Origin: Microcella indica | GTDB taxonomy: Bacteria > Actinomycetota > Actinomycetes > Actinomycetales > Microbacteriaceae | Reading direction: 5' to 3' | NCBI RefSeq assembly: GCF_013414345.1 | Contig: NZ_CP058670.1 | Coordinates: forward strand, 1,922,001 to 1,986,000 | Length of the DNA: 64,000 nt | Part shown: positions 51,271 through 60,146 of the stretch, piece by piece | Numbering within the stretch: the stretch's first letter is position 1 | Layout of the letters: every line of letters begins with the position of its first letter | Program-made: the position numbers and the translations under genes | The notes under the pieces: model-generated | Seen by the model: the letters and a program-made list of their open reading frames with translations, nothing else | Database searches by the model: none | What the model was told of the DNA's origin: nothing

Positions 51271-51303
51271 GGTGGTTCCTCATAACGAGCAGTGGTGAGC
51301 ACG

Positions 51304-52236
51304 TCATCGTAGCGATGTCGTGGAGCGGATGCGCCGGATGCGCTGGCAGCGCGGGCAGAAGTGCGAGCCGCGGTTCATGAACTGCTCGCGCACGATGAGC
51401 CCGCCGCACCGCCCGCACGGCCGCCCCTGCTGGCCGTAGGCGCGCAGGGAGTGGCTGAAATACCCGCTCGCGCCGTTGACGTTGACGTACTGCGCGTCGG
51501 ACGAGGTGCCGCCCTCCTCGAGCGCGCGCCGCAGCACCTTGCGCACTTCGGCGAGGAGGGTGCGCGCGCGGCGAGGCCCGAGATGCTCGGTCGGCTGGTC
51601 GTAGTGCACGCGCGCCGCCCACAGCGCTTCGTCGGCGTAGATGTTGCCGATGCCGCTCACGAGGGTCTGGTCGAGCAGGGCTCGCTTGATGGTCGTGCGC
51701 CGCGCGGCGAGGCGCCGCAGGAAGAGGCGGTCGTCGAAGGCGTCATCGAGAGGGTCGCGCGCGATGTGCGCCACCTGGCTCGGGATGCTCGGCTGAGCGC
51801 TGCCGTACCCTCCCGCCGCGCCATCCGGCGTGGGCAGCAGTGCGTCGATCGCCATCGAGCCGAAGATGCGCTGGTCGACGAAGTTGAGGCGCAACGACCC
51901 GTGCTCGGGGTGCACGATGTCGAGCCGGATGCGCGTGAGTGGCCCGTCGTCGGCGTCGCGCTGCCGCAGCAGCACCTGGCCGCTCATGCCGAGGTGCACC
52001 ACGAGAGCCTCGGCAGGGTCGCCCTCCTCGTCGCGGAGGGGCAGCCACAGGAACTTGCCGCGGCGCACGGCAGAGTCGAGGCGAGCGCCCGTGAGCCGAT
52101 CGATGAAGTCCTCGGCCGGGCCGGTGTGACGGCGCAGCGACCGCTCGTCGTAGACCTCGATCGCCTCGATGGCGGCGCCGGTCACGGCGGGGGCGAGACC
52201 GTGACGCACGACCTCGACTTCAGGCAGCTCGGGCAC
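51304..52236 (-). CDS. mutM: Formamidopyrimidine-DNA glycosylase
   Basis: Bifunctional DNA glycosylase/AP lyase removing 8-oxoguanine. The 310 residues begin (V/M)PELPEVEVVR, giving the catalytic N-terminal Pro and Glu3, Lys61 in GKFLWLPL, the helix-two-turn-helix with GIGNIYADEALW, and the C-terminal zinc finger CGRCGGLIVREQ-CPRCQ. The GTG at 52236 is fixed by the need for PE at positions 2-3, and it starts 2 bp after the rnc stop, so the genes are coupled. Confidence 0.96.
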   Translation of the reverse strand: MPELPEVEVVRHGLAPAVTGAAIEAIEVYDERSLRRHTGPAEDFIDRLTGARLDSAVRRGKFLWLPLRDEEGDPAEALVVHLGMSGQVLLRQRDADDGPLTRIRLDIVHPEHGSLRLNFVDQRIFGSMAIDALLPTPDGAAGGYGSAQPSIPSQVAHIARDPLDDAFDDRLFLRRLAARRTTIKRALLDQTLVSGIGNIYADEALWAARVHYDQPTEHLGPRRARTLLAEVRKVLRRALEEGGTSSDAQYVNVNGASGYFSHSLRAYGQQGRPCGRCGGLIVREQFMNRGSHFCPRCQRIRRIRSTTSLR

Positions 52237-52238
52237 CG

Positions 52239-53000
52239 CTAGTGCCGGCCGCCCTGCTGCAGCACGGTCCACGCCTCGAGGGCGGCGCCCATCTCGGCGT
52301 GCTTCTTGCTCGTGCCCTCACCTGTCGCGATGGGCGCGCCGTCGAGCACGACGGTCGCGGTGAAGACCTTGGAGTGGTCGGGGCCGACGTCGCTGATCTC
52401 GTAGGTGGGCAGGCCCATGCCGAGGCGAGCTGCGAGCTCCTGCAACGACGTCTTGGGGTCCATGGCCGCGCCGAATCGATCGGGGTCGGCGAGGAGCGGC
52501 TCGATGAGGCGCAGCACGAGCGCCGTCGCCTCATCGGCGCCGCGGTCGAGGTAGGCGGCGCCGATGAGCGCTTCGACCGTGTCGGCGAGGATCGACGACT
52601 TGTCGCGGCCGCCCGTGAGCTCTTCGCCCTTGCCGAGCTTCACGTGCTGCCCGAGGTCGATCGTGGCGGCGACCTCAGCGAGCGCGACCGCGGAGACCAG
52701 GGAGGCCCGCCGCTTGGCGAGGTCGCCCTCGCTCAGATCGGGGTAGGTCGTGTAGAGCATGACCGTGACCGCCTGCCCGAGAATCGAGTCGCCGAGGAAT
52801 TCGAGCCGCTCGTTGGTCGGCCCACCGCCGTTCTCGTAGGCCCACGACCGGTGGGTGAGCGCCAGGTCGAGGAGCTCGGGCTCGATGACGACGCCGAGCG
52901 CGCGCGCGAGGGAGGAGCGATCCGCTCCTCCCGAGACGCCGATCGCCTCGCGACCGGTGTCGGTGCCGGCCCGCGCGGCACCCGTAGGCTCCGCGCTCAT
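52239..53000 (-). CDS. rnc: Ribonuclease III
   Basis: Double-strand-specific RNase for rRNA and mRNA processing. The 253 residues have catalytic motif NERLEFLGDSILG (E64, E67, D71), the second acidic site LADTVEALIGAAYLD and a dsRNA-binding domain (about 180-250, TSLQELAARLG, GEGTSKKHAEMGAA). An N-terminal 25-residue extension is disordered. ATG at 53000. It follows rpmF by 36 bp, within the usual YceD-rpmF-rnc-mutM order. Confidence 0.96.
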   Translation of the reverse strand: MSAEPTGAARAGTDTGREAIGVSGGADRSSLARALGVVIEPELLDLALTHRSWAYENGGGPTNERLEFLGDSILGQAVTVMLYTTYPDLSEGDLAKRRASLVSAVALAEVAATIDLGQHVKLGKGEELTGGRDKSSILADTVEALIGAAYLDRGADEATALVLRLIEPLLADPDRFGAAMDPKTSLQELAARLGMGLPTYEISDVGPDHSKVFTATVVLDGAPIATGEGTSKKHAEMGAALEAWTVLQQGGRH

Positions 53001-53036
53001 CGGCTCCGCGCTCTCATCGGCTCAGTAGCCGACGGA

Positions 53037-53240
53037 TCAGACGTCGGCGACCTTGCGGCCCTTGTACTCCATGTACAGGGGCGTGCCGGCGGAGTCTTCG
53101 ACGACCTTGGCACGGTGCGGGAGGCTGTAGACGACCTTGCCGTTCTCGATCGTCTTGACGAGCGTGGGAACCTGCGCCTTCCACTGCGACCGGCGCGAGT
53201 GGGTGTTGGAGCGGGACTTCTTCCGCTTGGGAACAGCCAT
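53037..53240 (-). CDS. rpmF: 50S ribosomal protein L32
   Basis: Ribosomal protein of 67 residues beginning [20 protein letters not shown], the family hallmark. It lacks the zinc-binding cysteine pairs found in some L32 proteins, so this is the zinc-free (C-minus) form. In actinobacteria, zinc-free paralogues can be induced by zinc shortage, though here the gene lies in the standard rpmF operon position, so it is probably the only copy. Confidence 0.95.
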   Translation of the reverse strand: MAVPKRKKSRSNTHSRRSQWKAQVPTLVKTIENGKVVYSLPHRAKVVEDSAGTPLYMEYKGRKVADV

Positions 53241-53288
53241 GGTGTGTCTTCTCTCTCTCGTGTCGTAGCGCGTGCACGCGCTACGAGG

Positions 53289-53819
53289 TCAGTGCGGGGT
53301 GTCGTCGTCGGTGAGCAGGCCCTCGAGCGCCGCCCAGCGGGGATCGATCTCGTCGCGGGGCTCTCGCTCGGGTTGATCGGCCAGCTTCTCGCCGGTCTCG
53401 GGGTCGAGACCAGGGCAGTCAGCACGACAGACCGGTTGGAACGGCAGTGCGAGCACCACCGCATCCCGAACCACAGGTTCACAATCCACGTGATCATCGT
53501 GAACCGTGTAGTCGACAGCGTCCTCAGGAGAATACGCGAAAAGCTCCTGGAATTCGAGTTCGAGCGGCTCGGTGACCGGGTCGAGGCAGCGCACGCACTC
53601 CCCCGAGGCGACCGTGCGCACGTCGGCCGACACGAGAATGCCGTCGTGGAGCCCTTCGAGTCGCAGGTCGAGCTCGAGCGGCGCGCCCTGCTTGACCACC
53701 ATCGCGGCCGCGCCCAGCTGCTCGGGCACGGCGAACGACAGCGTCTTCTCGCGCATCTCGCCGGGGCGGTGCACGAGGTCGCGGACGTTGACGCGGTAGG
53801 GGGACTGGTCTGCAGGCAT
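53289..53819 (-). CDS. YceD/DUF177 family protein
   Basis: Protein of 176 residues preceding rpmF, as in most bacteria. It has the GECVRCLDPVTEPLELEFQELF motif with two Cys and a second pair (VCRADCPGL), which may form a metal site. YceD proteins are linked to 23S rRNA accumulation in plants and Escherichia coli; the precise role is unknown. ATG at 53819 was preferred to an upstream start at 53909 which lies in the aminotransferase. Confidence 0.9.
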   Translation of the reverse strand: MPADQSPYRVNVRDLVHRPGEMREKTLSFAVPEQLGAAAMVVKQGAPLELDLRLEGLHDGILVSADVRTVASGECVRCLDPVTEPLELEFQELFAYSPEDAVDYTVHDDHVDCEPVVRDAVVLALPFQPVCRADCPGLDPETGEKLADQPEREPRDEIDPRWAALEGLLTDDDTPH

Positions 53820-53830
53820 GGCGCCCGAGT

Positions 53831-55198
53831 CTACGCGGTCGCGACCGCCGTGAAGGCCGCGTCGTATGCTTCGAGCGCGGTGGCGACCTGCTCGGGGGTG
53901 ACGATGCACGGGGGCACGACGTGAATGCGGTTGTCGGCCGCGAACGGAATGACGCCGCGCGCGAGCAGCTCCTTCTTGAGAGCGCCGATCACCGCCGGTC
54001 CGACGGGCTCGCGCGTGCCCGCATCGGTCACGAGGTCGAGCGCCCAGAACACGCCGAGCCCGCGCACCTCTCCGATCATGGGGTGCTTCTCGGCGAGTGC
54101 CCGCAGGCCGGGGCCAAGGTGGTCGGCGCCGATCATGGCGGCGTTCTCGATGATGCCCTCCTCGGTCATGGCGTCGATCGAGGCCACGATGGACGCCATC
54201 GCGAGCGGGTGGCCTGAATAGGTGAGACCGCCGGGGAAGACGCGCTCGTCGAACTCCGCGGCGACCCGCGGCGACATGACGACGCCGCCCGCGGGCACGT
54301 AGCCCGAGTTGACGCCCTTCGCGAAGGCGATGAGTTCAGGTGTCGCGCGCGAGGGGTTGAGTGCCTCGCTCTGCCAGGCGAACCAGTCCCCCGTGCGGCC
54401 GAATCCCGCCATCACCTCGTCGGCGATCCACATGATGCCGAACTCGTCGGCGAGGGAGCGCACCCCCTCGAGGTAGCCGGGCGGGGGCAGCAACACGCCT
54501 GCTGTGCCCGGCACGCTCTCGAGCAGGATCGCGGCGATCGTGCCGGGCCCCTCGGCTTGGATGGTGCGGCGCAGGTGCTGCAGGGCACGCTCGGTCTCCT
54601 GCTCGGGAGTCTCGGAGTGGAACTCGCTGCGGTAGAGGAACGGGCCGAAGAAGTGCACGTGCCCGAATGCGTACTCGTTGGGCATGCGTCGCCAGTCACC
54701 GGTCGCGGCGATCGCCGCACCCGTGTTGCCGTGGTAGCTGCGGTAGGTGGAGAGCACTTTGTGGCGGCCGGTCGTGAGACGGGCCATCCTGATCGCATTC
54801 TCGATCGCGTCGGCGCCGCCGTTCGTGAAGAAGACCTTCGCGAAGCCCTCGCCCGCGCGCTCGACGATGCGCTTCGCGGCCTCGCCGCGGGCGAGGTTCG
54901 CGGTCGACGGGGCGACCGTCGCGAGCTCGGCCGCCTGGCGCTGGATCGCCTCGACGATGCGCGGGTGCGAGTGCCCGATGTTGGTGTTGACGAGCTGGCA
55001 CGAGAAGTCGAGCCACCTGGTGCCGTCGTAGTCCCAGACCTCGCAGCCTGCGGCTCCGGCGATGACGAGCGGTTGCAGGGCGGCCTGTGCGCTCCAGGAG
55101 TGGAAGACGTACTGCTTGTCGAGCGCGAGGGCGCGGGCGCCGTCGGCGGGGTCGAGGGCGGGGGCAACGGAGTGTGACCGGGTCTGCGTGTCGGTCAT
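53831..55198 (-). CDS. Class III aminotransferase (omega-amino acid:pyruvate type)
   Basis: PLP enzyme of 455 residues. It has the class III features FFTNGGADAIENAIRMAR, YRSYHGNT, WIADEVMAGFGRTG and the PLP lysine in LIAFAKGVNSGYVP. In this cluster the likely substrate is beta-alanine or beta-aminoisobutyrate, the product of pyrimidine ring breakdown, converted to malonate semialdehyde; that is inferred from neighbours. ATG at 55198. It is separated from the transporter gene by a hairpin at 55264-55292, so may have its own promoter. Confidence 0.88.
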   Translation of the reverse strand: MTDTQTRSHSVAPALDPADGARALALDKQYVFHSWSAQAALQPLVIAGAAGCEVWDYDGTRWLDFSCQLVNTNIGHSHPRIVEAIQRQAAELATVAPSTANLARGEAAKRIVERAGEGFAKVFFTNGGADAIENAIRMARLTTGRHKVLSTYRSYHGNTGAAIAATGDWRRMPNEYAFGHVHFFGPFLYRSEFHSETPEQETERALQHLRRTIQAEGPGTIAAILLESVPGTAGVLLPPPGYLEGVRSLADEFGIMWIADEVMAGFGRTGDWFAWQSEALNPSRATPELIAFAKGVNSGYVPAGGVVMSPRVAAEFDERVFPGGLTYSGHPLAMASIVASIDAMTEEGIIENAAMIGADHLGPGLRALAEKHPMIGEVRGLGVFWALDLVTDAGTREPVGPAVIGALKKELLARGVIPFAADNRIHVVPPCIVTPEQVATALEAYDAAFTAVATA

Positions 55199-55263
55199 GG
55201 CTATCGATTCCTTGATGTCGGCGGTGACGGTGGCGAGATCATTATCCTCCCGGGATGCCCGAA

Positions 55264-55292
55264 GCCGGGCCGCGCACTCGCGCGAGCCCGGC
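55264..55292 (-). terminator. Hairpin after the substrate-binding-protein gene
   Basis: GCCGGGC (55264-55270) pairs with GCCCGGC (55286-55292), continued inward by CGCGC/GCGCG with one bulge. It lies 17 bp past the substrate-binding-protein stop on the minus strand, between it and the aminotransferase start. No T-run. It may attenuate rather than fully stop transcription into the aminotransferase gene. Confidence 0.55.
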
Positions 55293-55309
55293 CTCGGACC
55301 GTGACGCGG

Positions 55310-56458
55310 CTAGTTGCCGCCCTCGAGCAGCTCGACCTCGATGGGCGTGAAGCTGTCACCCGTGAGGTCGAACCCTTCGGCCTCGAGCTCGGCGAGCGCC
55401 TGCTCGATGTACTCGTTGGTCCACGCGCTCGCCGGCGGCTCCTCGGTGATGAGGCTCGCGCCCGACTCGTTGACGGCGCTCAAGGCCGCCGCGACGGTCG
55501 CGTCGAAGGCGGCCTCATCGATATATCCGATGCCGTTCGGGGCCGGCCAGATGAGCTTGTTGGTCTCGTTCACCATCCACAGCTCGTGGCTCGGGCCCCA
55601 GCCGGAGCCCGCGTCGATCGTGATCTGCGCCGCCTCCTCGGGGCTCTCGGCCGCGAAGATCCAGCCCTTGATGACGGCCGTGAGGAAGGCGACGGTCGTC
55701 TCCTGGTACTCGGCATCGCTCTCGAGCCGCTCGGTGTCGGCCCAGATCGCGTCCTGCAGCATGGCACCCACGGTGTCCTCGTAGCTGATGACCGTGAAGT
55801 CGTCGGCCGTGTAGAGCTCACCGGTCTCGGGGTCGACCGCCTCGAGCAGCTGCGCGTACTCGTTGTAGGTCATCGCCTGGGCGGCATCTATGTCTCCCGC
55901 CAGGAAGGCGTTCATGTTGAAGTCCTGCGTGATGATCTCGACCGTGGAGGCGTCGAGGCCCTCCTCGGCCATGGCCGCGAAGATCTCCCACTCGTTGCCG
56001 AACCCCCACGAGCCGATCTTCTTGCCCTCGAAGTCGGCTACCGAGGAGATGTCGCCGTCGGCCCAGGCGACCTGGAGGGTGCCGGAGCGCTGGAAGATCT
56101 GCGCGATGTTGGTGACGTTCGCGCCGGCCTCGATCGAGCCGAGAACCTTGGGCACCCAGGCGATCGCGTAGTCGACGTCGCCGTTGGCGAGAGCGTCCTG
56201 CGGCACGATGTCACCACCCGACGGAATGATCTCGACATCGAGCCCGGCCTCCTCGAAGTAGCCCTGCTCCTGCGCGGCGAAGTAGCCCGCGAACTGGCCC
56301 TGAGGCAGCCACTGCAGCTGCAGCGTGACCGGAGTGAGCTCCTCGCCCGAGTCGGCCTCCGGGGCCTCCTCGGTCGTGGCGCAGGCGGTGAGCACGAGCG
56401 CGGCGCTGAGGCCGAGCGCGCTGGCCGTCGCGAGGCGACGGTGGCGATTGTTCATCAT
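55310..56458 (-). CDS. ABC transporter substrate-binding lipoprotein (NMT1/THI5-like)
   Basis: Periplasmic-type binding protein of 382 residues anchored by lipobox LVLTAC near residue 26. The NMT1/THI5-like core is clear: LQLQWLPQGQFAGYFAAQEQGYF, GGDIVPQDALANGDVDYAIAW and GSWGFGNEWEIFAAM. Members bind pyrimidines, riboflavin-like compounds or sulfonates. Next to dihydropyrimidinase and beta-ureidopropionase genes, a pyrimidine base or hydantoin is the most plausible ligand. Lies 83 bp after the first permease gene. Confidence 0.9.
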   Translation of the reverse strand: MMNNRHRRLATASALGLSAALVLTACATTEEAPEADSGEELTPVTLQLQWLPQGQFAGYFAAQEQGYFEEAGLDVEIIPSGGDIVPQDALANGDVDYAIAWVPKVLGSIEAGANVTNIAQIFQRSGTLQVAWADGDISSVADFEGKKIGSWGFGNEWEIFAAMAEEGLDASTVEIITQDFNMNAFLAGDIDAAQAMTYNEYAQLLEAVDPETGELYTADDFTVISYEDTVGAMLQDAIWADTERLESDAEYQETTVAFLTAVIKGWIFAAESPEEAAQITIDAGSGWGPSHELWMVNETNKLIWPAPNGIGYIDEAAFDATVAAALSAVNESGASLITEEPPASAWTNEYIEQALAELEAEGFDLTGDSFTPIEVELLEGGN

Positions 56459-56541
56459 GTGCTGTGTCCTTTCGTGTTCTCGACGGTGCTGGAGTGGTGC
56501 AGGGTCGGCCCCGACTGGGTCGGGGACCTCGTTGGGTCACG

Positions 56542-57351
56542 TCACCGTCGACGAGAGACCAGTCGTTCGAGCCCCGAGGCGACGAGCGAGAACGCCAGCC
56601 CGAGGACGATCGCGGCGACCACGTACGCCCAGGCGCGCGGATACGCGCTCGACGCGGCCGAGGTCGAGATGAGGCCGCCGAGACCGCCGCGCGGGCCACC
56701 GAAGTACTCGGCGACGAGGGCGGAGATCACGGCGAGGGAGGACGCGAGGCGGATGCCCGTGAAGGTGAAGGGCGCCGCCGTGCGCAGAGTGATCGTGCGC
56801 ATGATCTGCGCGTTGCTCGCGGCGTAGCTGCGCATGAGGTCCCGGTGCACGGGCTGCGTCTGCCGGAGCCCCCGCGCGGTGTTGAGGAACACGGGGACGA
56901 AGGCGGCGAGGGCGGCGATCAGCTGCCGGCCGGTCTGGGAATCCGCGCCGAACATCGTGTTGAGGACGGGAGCGAGCGCGACGATCGGGATGACGGCGAG
57001 CGCGGCGACGATGGGAGCGAGCATCCCGTCGAGGGATCGGCGCGTGGAGGCGAGCAGTGCCGCGACGATACCGATGACGGATCCCGCGACGAGACCGACG
57101 AGGGCGTTGAGGCCCGTGATCGCACCCGCGCTCACCATCGACGGCCAGAACTCGGCGATCTCGGCACCGATCGCGGCCGGGCTGGGCAGCAGGTACGCCT
57201 CGACGAGTCCGCTGCCCGCGATGAGCTGCCACACCGCGACGACCGTCACCCCGAGCAGGATCGGGGCAACCGCCCGCGCCGTCCCGCCGGAGCCCCACGC
57301 ATCGCCTCGGGGCCGCGCGCGAGGCGGTGAGATCGTGGTCGCCGCAGTCAT
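56542..57351 (-). CDS. ABC transporter permease (SsuC-like)
   Basis: Inner-membrane subunit of 269 residues with about six helices and the permease EAA-type loop MRSYAASNAQIMRTITLRTAAPFTFTG. It begins with a 28-residue Arg/Pro-rich cytoplasmic tail. ATG at 57351 overlaps the ATPase stop by 4 bp. The transporter has two different permease genes (this and 58169-59104), so the channel is probably a heterodimer. Confidence 0.9.
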   Translation of the reverse strand: MTAATTISPPRARPRGDAWGSGGTARAVAPILLGVTVVAVWQLIAGSGLVEAYLLPSPAAIGAEIAEFWPSMVSAGAITGLNALVGLVAGSVIGIVAALLASTRRSLDGMLAPIVAALAVIPIVALAPVLNTMFGADSQTGRQLIAALAAFVPVFLNTARGLRQTQPVHRDLMRSYAASNAQIMRTITLRTAAPFTFTGIRLASSLAVISALVAEYFGGPRGGLGGLISTSAASSAYPRAWAYVVAAIVLGLAFSLVASGLERLVSRRR

Positions 57352-58172
57352 CGGTTCTCCACGCCTCGGGCGCTCGACGTGGGCGCTCCCCCGTGCAGCG
57401 CCTCGCGCACCGCCGTGATCATCTCGAAGAACGCGCCGTCCTCGCGCAGGTCGTCTGCGCGGCTCGCGGTGCTGCCCAGCGCCATGGGCACGACTGCCGC
57501 GATGCGGCCTGGTCGAGGCGACATGACGACGACGCGGTCGCTCAGGTAGACCGCCTCGGGGATCGAGTGCGTGACGAACACCACGGCGGCACCGGTCTCG
57601 GCGCTGATGCGCAGCAGCTCCGTCTGCATGTACTCGCGCGTCATCTCGTCGAGGGCTCCGAAGGGCTCGTCCATGAGCAGCAGCTCGGGCTTCTTGGCGA
57701 GGGCGCGGGCGATCGCGACGCGCTGCTGCATGCCTCCGGAGAGCTCGTCCGGGTAGCGGTCGCCGAAGTCGTCGAGGCCGACGAGCGCGATGAGCTCAGC
57801 GACCCGCTCGCGAGTCTCGACGCTGCTCGAGCCGTGCAGCTCCAAGGGCAGGGCGATGTTCGCGGCGACCGAGCGCCAGGGCAGCAGCCCCGCCTGCTGG
57901 AACGCGATGCCGTACTTCTGGTCGACGCGTGCCTGATGGGCGCTCGTACCGAACACCTCCACTGAGCCGCTCGAGGGCGTGTCGAGGTCAGCGATGAGCC
58001 GCAGCAGGGTGCTCTTGCCGCAGCCGGAGGGGCCGATGAGCGAGACGAACTCGCCCGGCTCGACCACGAGATCGATGCCGGAGAGCGCGACGACCTGCCC
58101 AGCCGCCGCCTCGAAGACCTTGTCGACGGCCGTCACGGTCACGGCGTCGGTGGTGATCACTGACTCGGTCAT
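57348..58172 (-). CDS. ABC transporter ATP-binding protein (nitrate/sulfonate/pyrimidine type)
   Basis: ATPase subunit of 274 residues: Walker [11 protein letters not shown]-loop FQQAGLLPW, signature [16 protein letters not shown], Walker [13 protein letters not shown] and H-loop VTHSIPEAV. This is the SsuB/TauB-like importer type. It overlaps both permease genes by 4 bp (ATGA on each side), so the three are tightly co-translated. Confidence 0.93.
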   Translation of the reverse strand: MTESVITTDAVTVTAVDKVFEAAAGQVVALSGIDLVVEPGEFVSLIGPSGCGKSTLLRLIADLDTPSSGSVEVFGTSAHQARVDQKYGIAFQQAGLLPWRSVAANIALPLELHGSSSVETRERVAELIALVGLDDFGDRYPDELSGGMQQRVAIARALAKKPELLLMDEPFGALDEMTREYMQTELLRISAETGAAVVFVTHSIPEAVYLSDRVVVMSPRPGRIAAVVPMALGSTASRADDLREDGAFFEMITAVREALHGGAPTSSARGVENR

Positions 58173-59104
58173 GATGCGTCCTCTGTGCGTCGATAGTTGC
58201 GGGCGAGAGCGCCCATGAGCGCGACCGATCCGGCGGCGATGAGCCCGAGCGCGATCGCGCCGAGGATCGGCGCCCAGGCCTTGGCGGGGTCGCCGCTCGC
58301 CTGGCCGGCGTACTGGATGACGAGGCGCCCGATGCCGCCCTGCAGTCCCGTCGAGACCTCGGCCACGACGGCGCCGACGACGGCGTTCGCTGCGGCGAGA
58401 CGCAGTGCCGGCAGGAGGTACGGCACGGCGGCCGGTATGCGCAGGTAGCGCATCGTCTGCCACCAGCCGACCGAGTAGCTGCGCATGAGCTCAAGGTGCA
58501 GTCGGTCGGGCGACTGGAACCCCTTGAGGGCGCCGACAGCCACCGGGAAGAACGCGAGGTAGCTCGCGATGACGGCCACCGACATCCAGTCCTGCCACTC
58601 GAAGGCACCGATCTCGATGCGCGACCCCCAGCTCTTGACGACGGGGGCGAAGGCGATGAGCGGCACCGTCTGGCTGAGGATGATCCACGGCAGAGCGGCC
58701 GACTCGGCGAGGCGCCAGCGCTGCATGACGAGGGCGAGCAGCAGTCCGACCGTGACGCCGACGATCCACCCTGCCGCCGCGATGCCGAGCGTGAGACTTG
58801 CCGCGATCGCGACCTCGAGCCACAGCACGCGCGCGCCCTCGGCCCGCGTCACGGGCTCGAACAGGCGGCCGGCGGTCTCCCAGATGTGCGGCATGGCGAG
58901 GTCGCTCGTGCGCGGCAGCACGCGCACCTCGCCGATCACGAGGCCGTCGGCCGGCCCGAGGAACTTGTAGAGCTCCCAGAGCGCGGCGAGCGCGGCAAGC
59001 CCGAGCGCCCCGAAGCCCCACGCGCGAGCACGCGCCCGTGAGGCCGGGGGCGCCGTGCGCGTGCGTCGCGAGGGCGCACGTGCGACGGTGGCGGCCTGCA
59101 TCAT
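58169..59104 (-). CDS. ABC transporter permease, second subunit
   Basis: Membrane subunit of 311 residues with six predicted helices after a long Arg-rich cytoplasmic start (1-28). EAA-type loop ELMRSYSVGWWQTMRYLRIPAAVPYLLPALRLAAANA is present in part. ATG at 59104 overlaps the oxidoreductase stop by 4 bp (ATGA); a second ATG follows at 59101. It is longer than its partner by an insert (about 55-80) between the first two helices. Confidence 0.88.
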   Translation of the reverse strand: MMQAATVARAPSRRTRTAPPASRARARAWGFGALGLAALAALWELYKFLGPADGLVIGEVRVLPRTSDLAMPHIWETAGRLFEPVTRAEGARVLWLEVAIAASLTLGIAAAGWIVGVTVGLLLALVMQRWRLAESAALPWIILSQTVPLIAFAPVVKSWGSRIEIGAFEWQDWMSVAVIASYLAFFPVAVGALKGFQSPDRLHLELMRSYSVGWWQTMRYLRIPAAVPYLLPALRLAAANAVVGAVVAEVSTGLQGGIGRLVIQYAGQASGDPAKAWAPILGAIALGLIAAGSVALMGALARNYRRTEDAS

Positions 59105-60117
59105 ACCTTGGCCTGTTTGGAGCCGTTCACCGCCGGGATCACGTGCTCGCCGTAGACGCGCAGCGTCTCCTCCTTGTTGTCGTGCTGGAGGTAGCCCGCG
59201 AACTGGTCGACACCGAGCTCGCGCAGAGCCTCGAGCTTCTCGATGTGCTCCTTCGCGGTGCCGAGCACGCAGAAGCGGTCCACGATCTCGTCGGGCACGA
59301 AGTCGACGTGGTCGTTGCCCGCCTTGCCGTGCGAGTTGTAGTCGTAGCTCTCGCGGCCCGCGATGTAGTCGGTGAGTGCGGTGGGCACGGTCGACCCTGC
59401 CCCGTGCTTGGCGACGATGTCGGCGACGTGGTTGCCGACCATGCCGCCGAACCAGCGCACCTGGTTGCGCATGTGATCCCAGTCGTCCCCGATGTACATG
59501 GGAGCGGCCGCGCAGAACTTCACCGAGTAGGGGTCGCGGCCGGCGTTGTCGGCAGCGGTGCGCACCGACTCGATCATCCACTTCGCGATGTCGAGGTCGG
59601 CGAGCTGAAGGATGAAGCCGTCGCCGACCTCGCCCGTGAGCTTCAGCGCCAACGGCCCGTACGCCGCCACCCAGACCTCGAGCTCGCTGCCGTGGCTCCA
59701 CGGCAACTGCAGCGTCGAGCCGTTGTACTCCACGGGCCGCGAGTTGCCGAGCTCGCGGATGACGTGGATCGACTCACGCAGCTCGGCCAGCGTGGTGGGC
59801 TTGCCGTTCGTCACGCGCACGGCGGAGTCGCCTCGACCGATTCCGCACACCGTGCGATTGCCGTACATCTCGTTGAGCGTCGCGAAGACGCTCGCCGTGA
59901 CCGTCCAGTCGCGCGTCGCGGGGTTCGTGACGAACGGGCCGACCGTGATGCGGTTCGTCTCGGCCAGGATCGCCGAGTAGATCACGTAGGGCTCCTGCCA
60001 CAGGATGTGGCTGTCGAAGGTCCACACGTGACTGAACCCGTACTGCTCGGCGAGCTTGGCGAGGTGCACCGTGCGGCTGGCGGGCGGGTTGGTCTGCAGA
60101 ACAGCGCCGAAATCCAT
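59101..60117 (-). CDS. LLM-class oxidoreductase in the pyrimidine cluster
   Basis: Luciferase-like TIM-barrel protein of 338 residues: FGAVLQTNPPASRTVHLAK, FSHVWTFDSHILWQEPYVIYS, GIGRGDSAVRV (cofactor-binding region) and ALKLTGEVGDGFILQ. It resembles F420-dependent oxidoreductases that accompany hydantoinase/dihydropyrimidinase genes, not RutA. Sandwiched between dihydropyrimidinase and the importer with a 4-bp overlap to the latter, it probably acts on the imported pyrimidine-like compound, perhaps as the missing reductase. Proof is lacking. ATG at 60117 with GAGGAAGAG upstream. Confidence 0.82.
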   Translation of the reverse strand: MDFGAVLQTNPPASRTVHLAKLAEQYGFSHVWTFDSHILWQEPYVIYSAILAETNRITVGPFVTNPATRDWTVTASVFATLNEMYGNRTVCGIGRGDSAVRVTNGKPTTLAELRESIHVIRELGNSRPVEYNGSTLQLPWSHGSELEVWVAAYGPLALKLTGEVGDGFILQLADLDIAKWMIESVRTAADNAGRDPYSVKFCAAAPMYIGDDWDHMRNQVRWFGGMVGNHVADIVAKHGAGSTVPTALTDYIAGRESYDYNSHGKAGNDHVDFVPDEIVDRFCVLGTAKEHIEKLEALRELGVDQFAGYLQHDNKEETLRVYGEHVIPAVNGSKQAKV

Positions 60118-60146
60118 GGATGCTCTTCCTCTCGGTATTCCGGAAC

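Noticed and set aside
51880-51905. A partial match (CAACGACCCGT) to the shared operator core
   Set aside because: It lies inside mutM, lacks the second half of the dyad and is best explained by codon choice.
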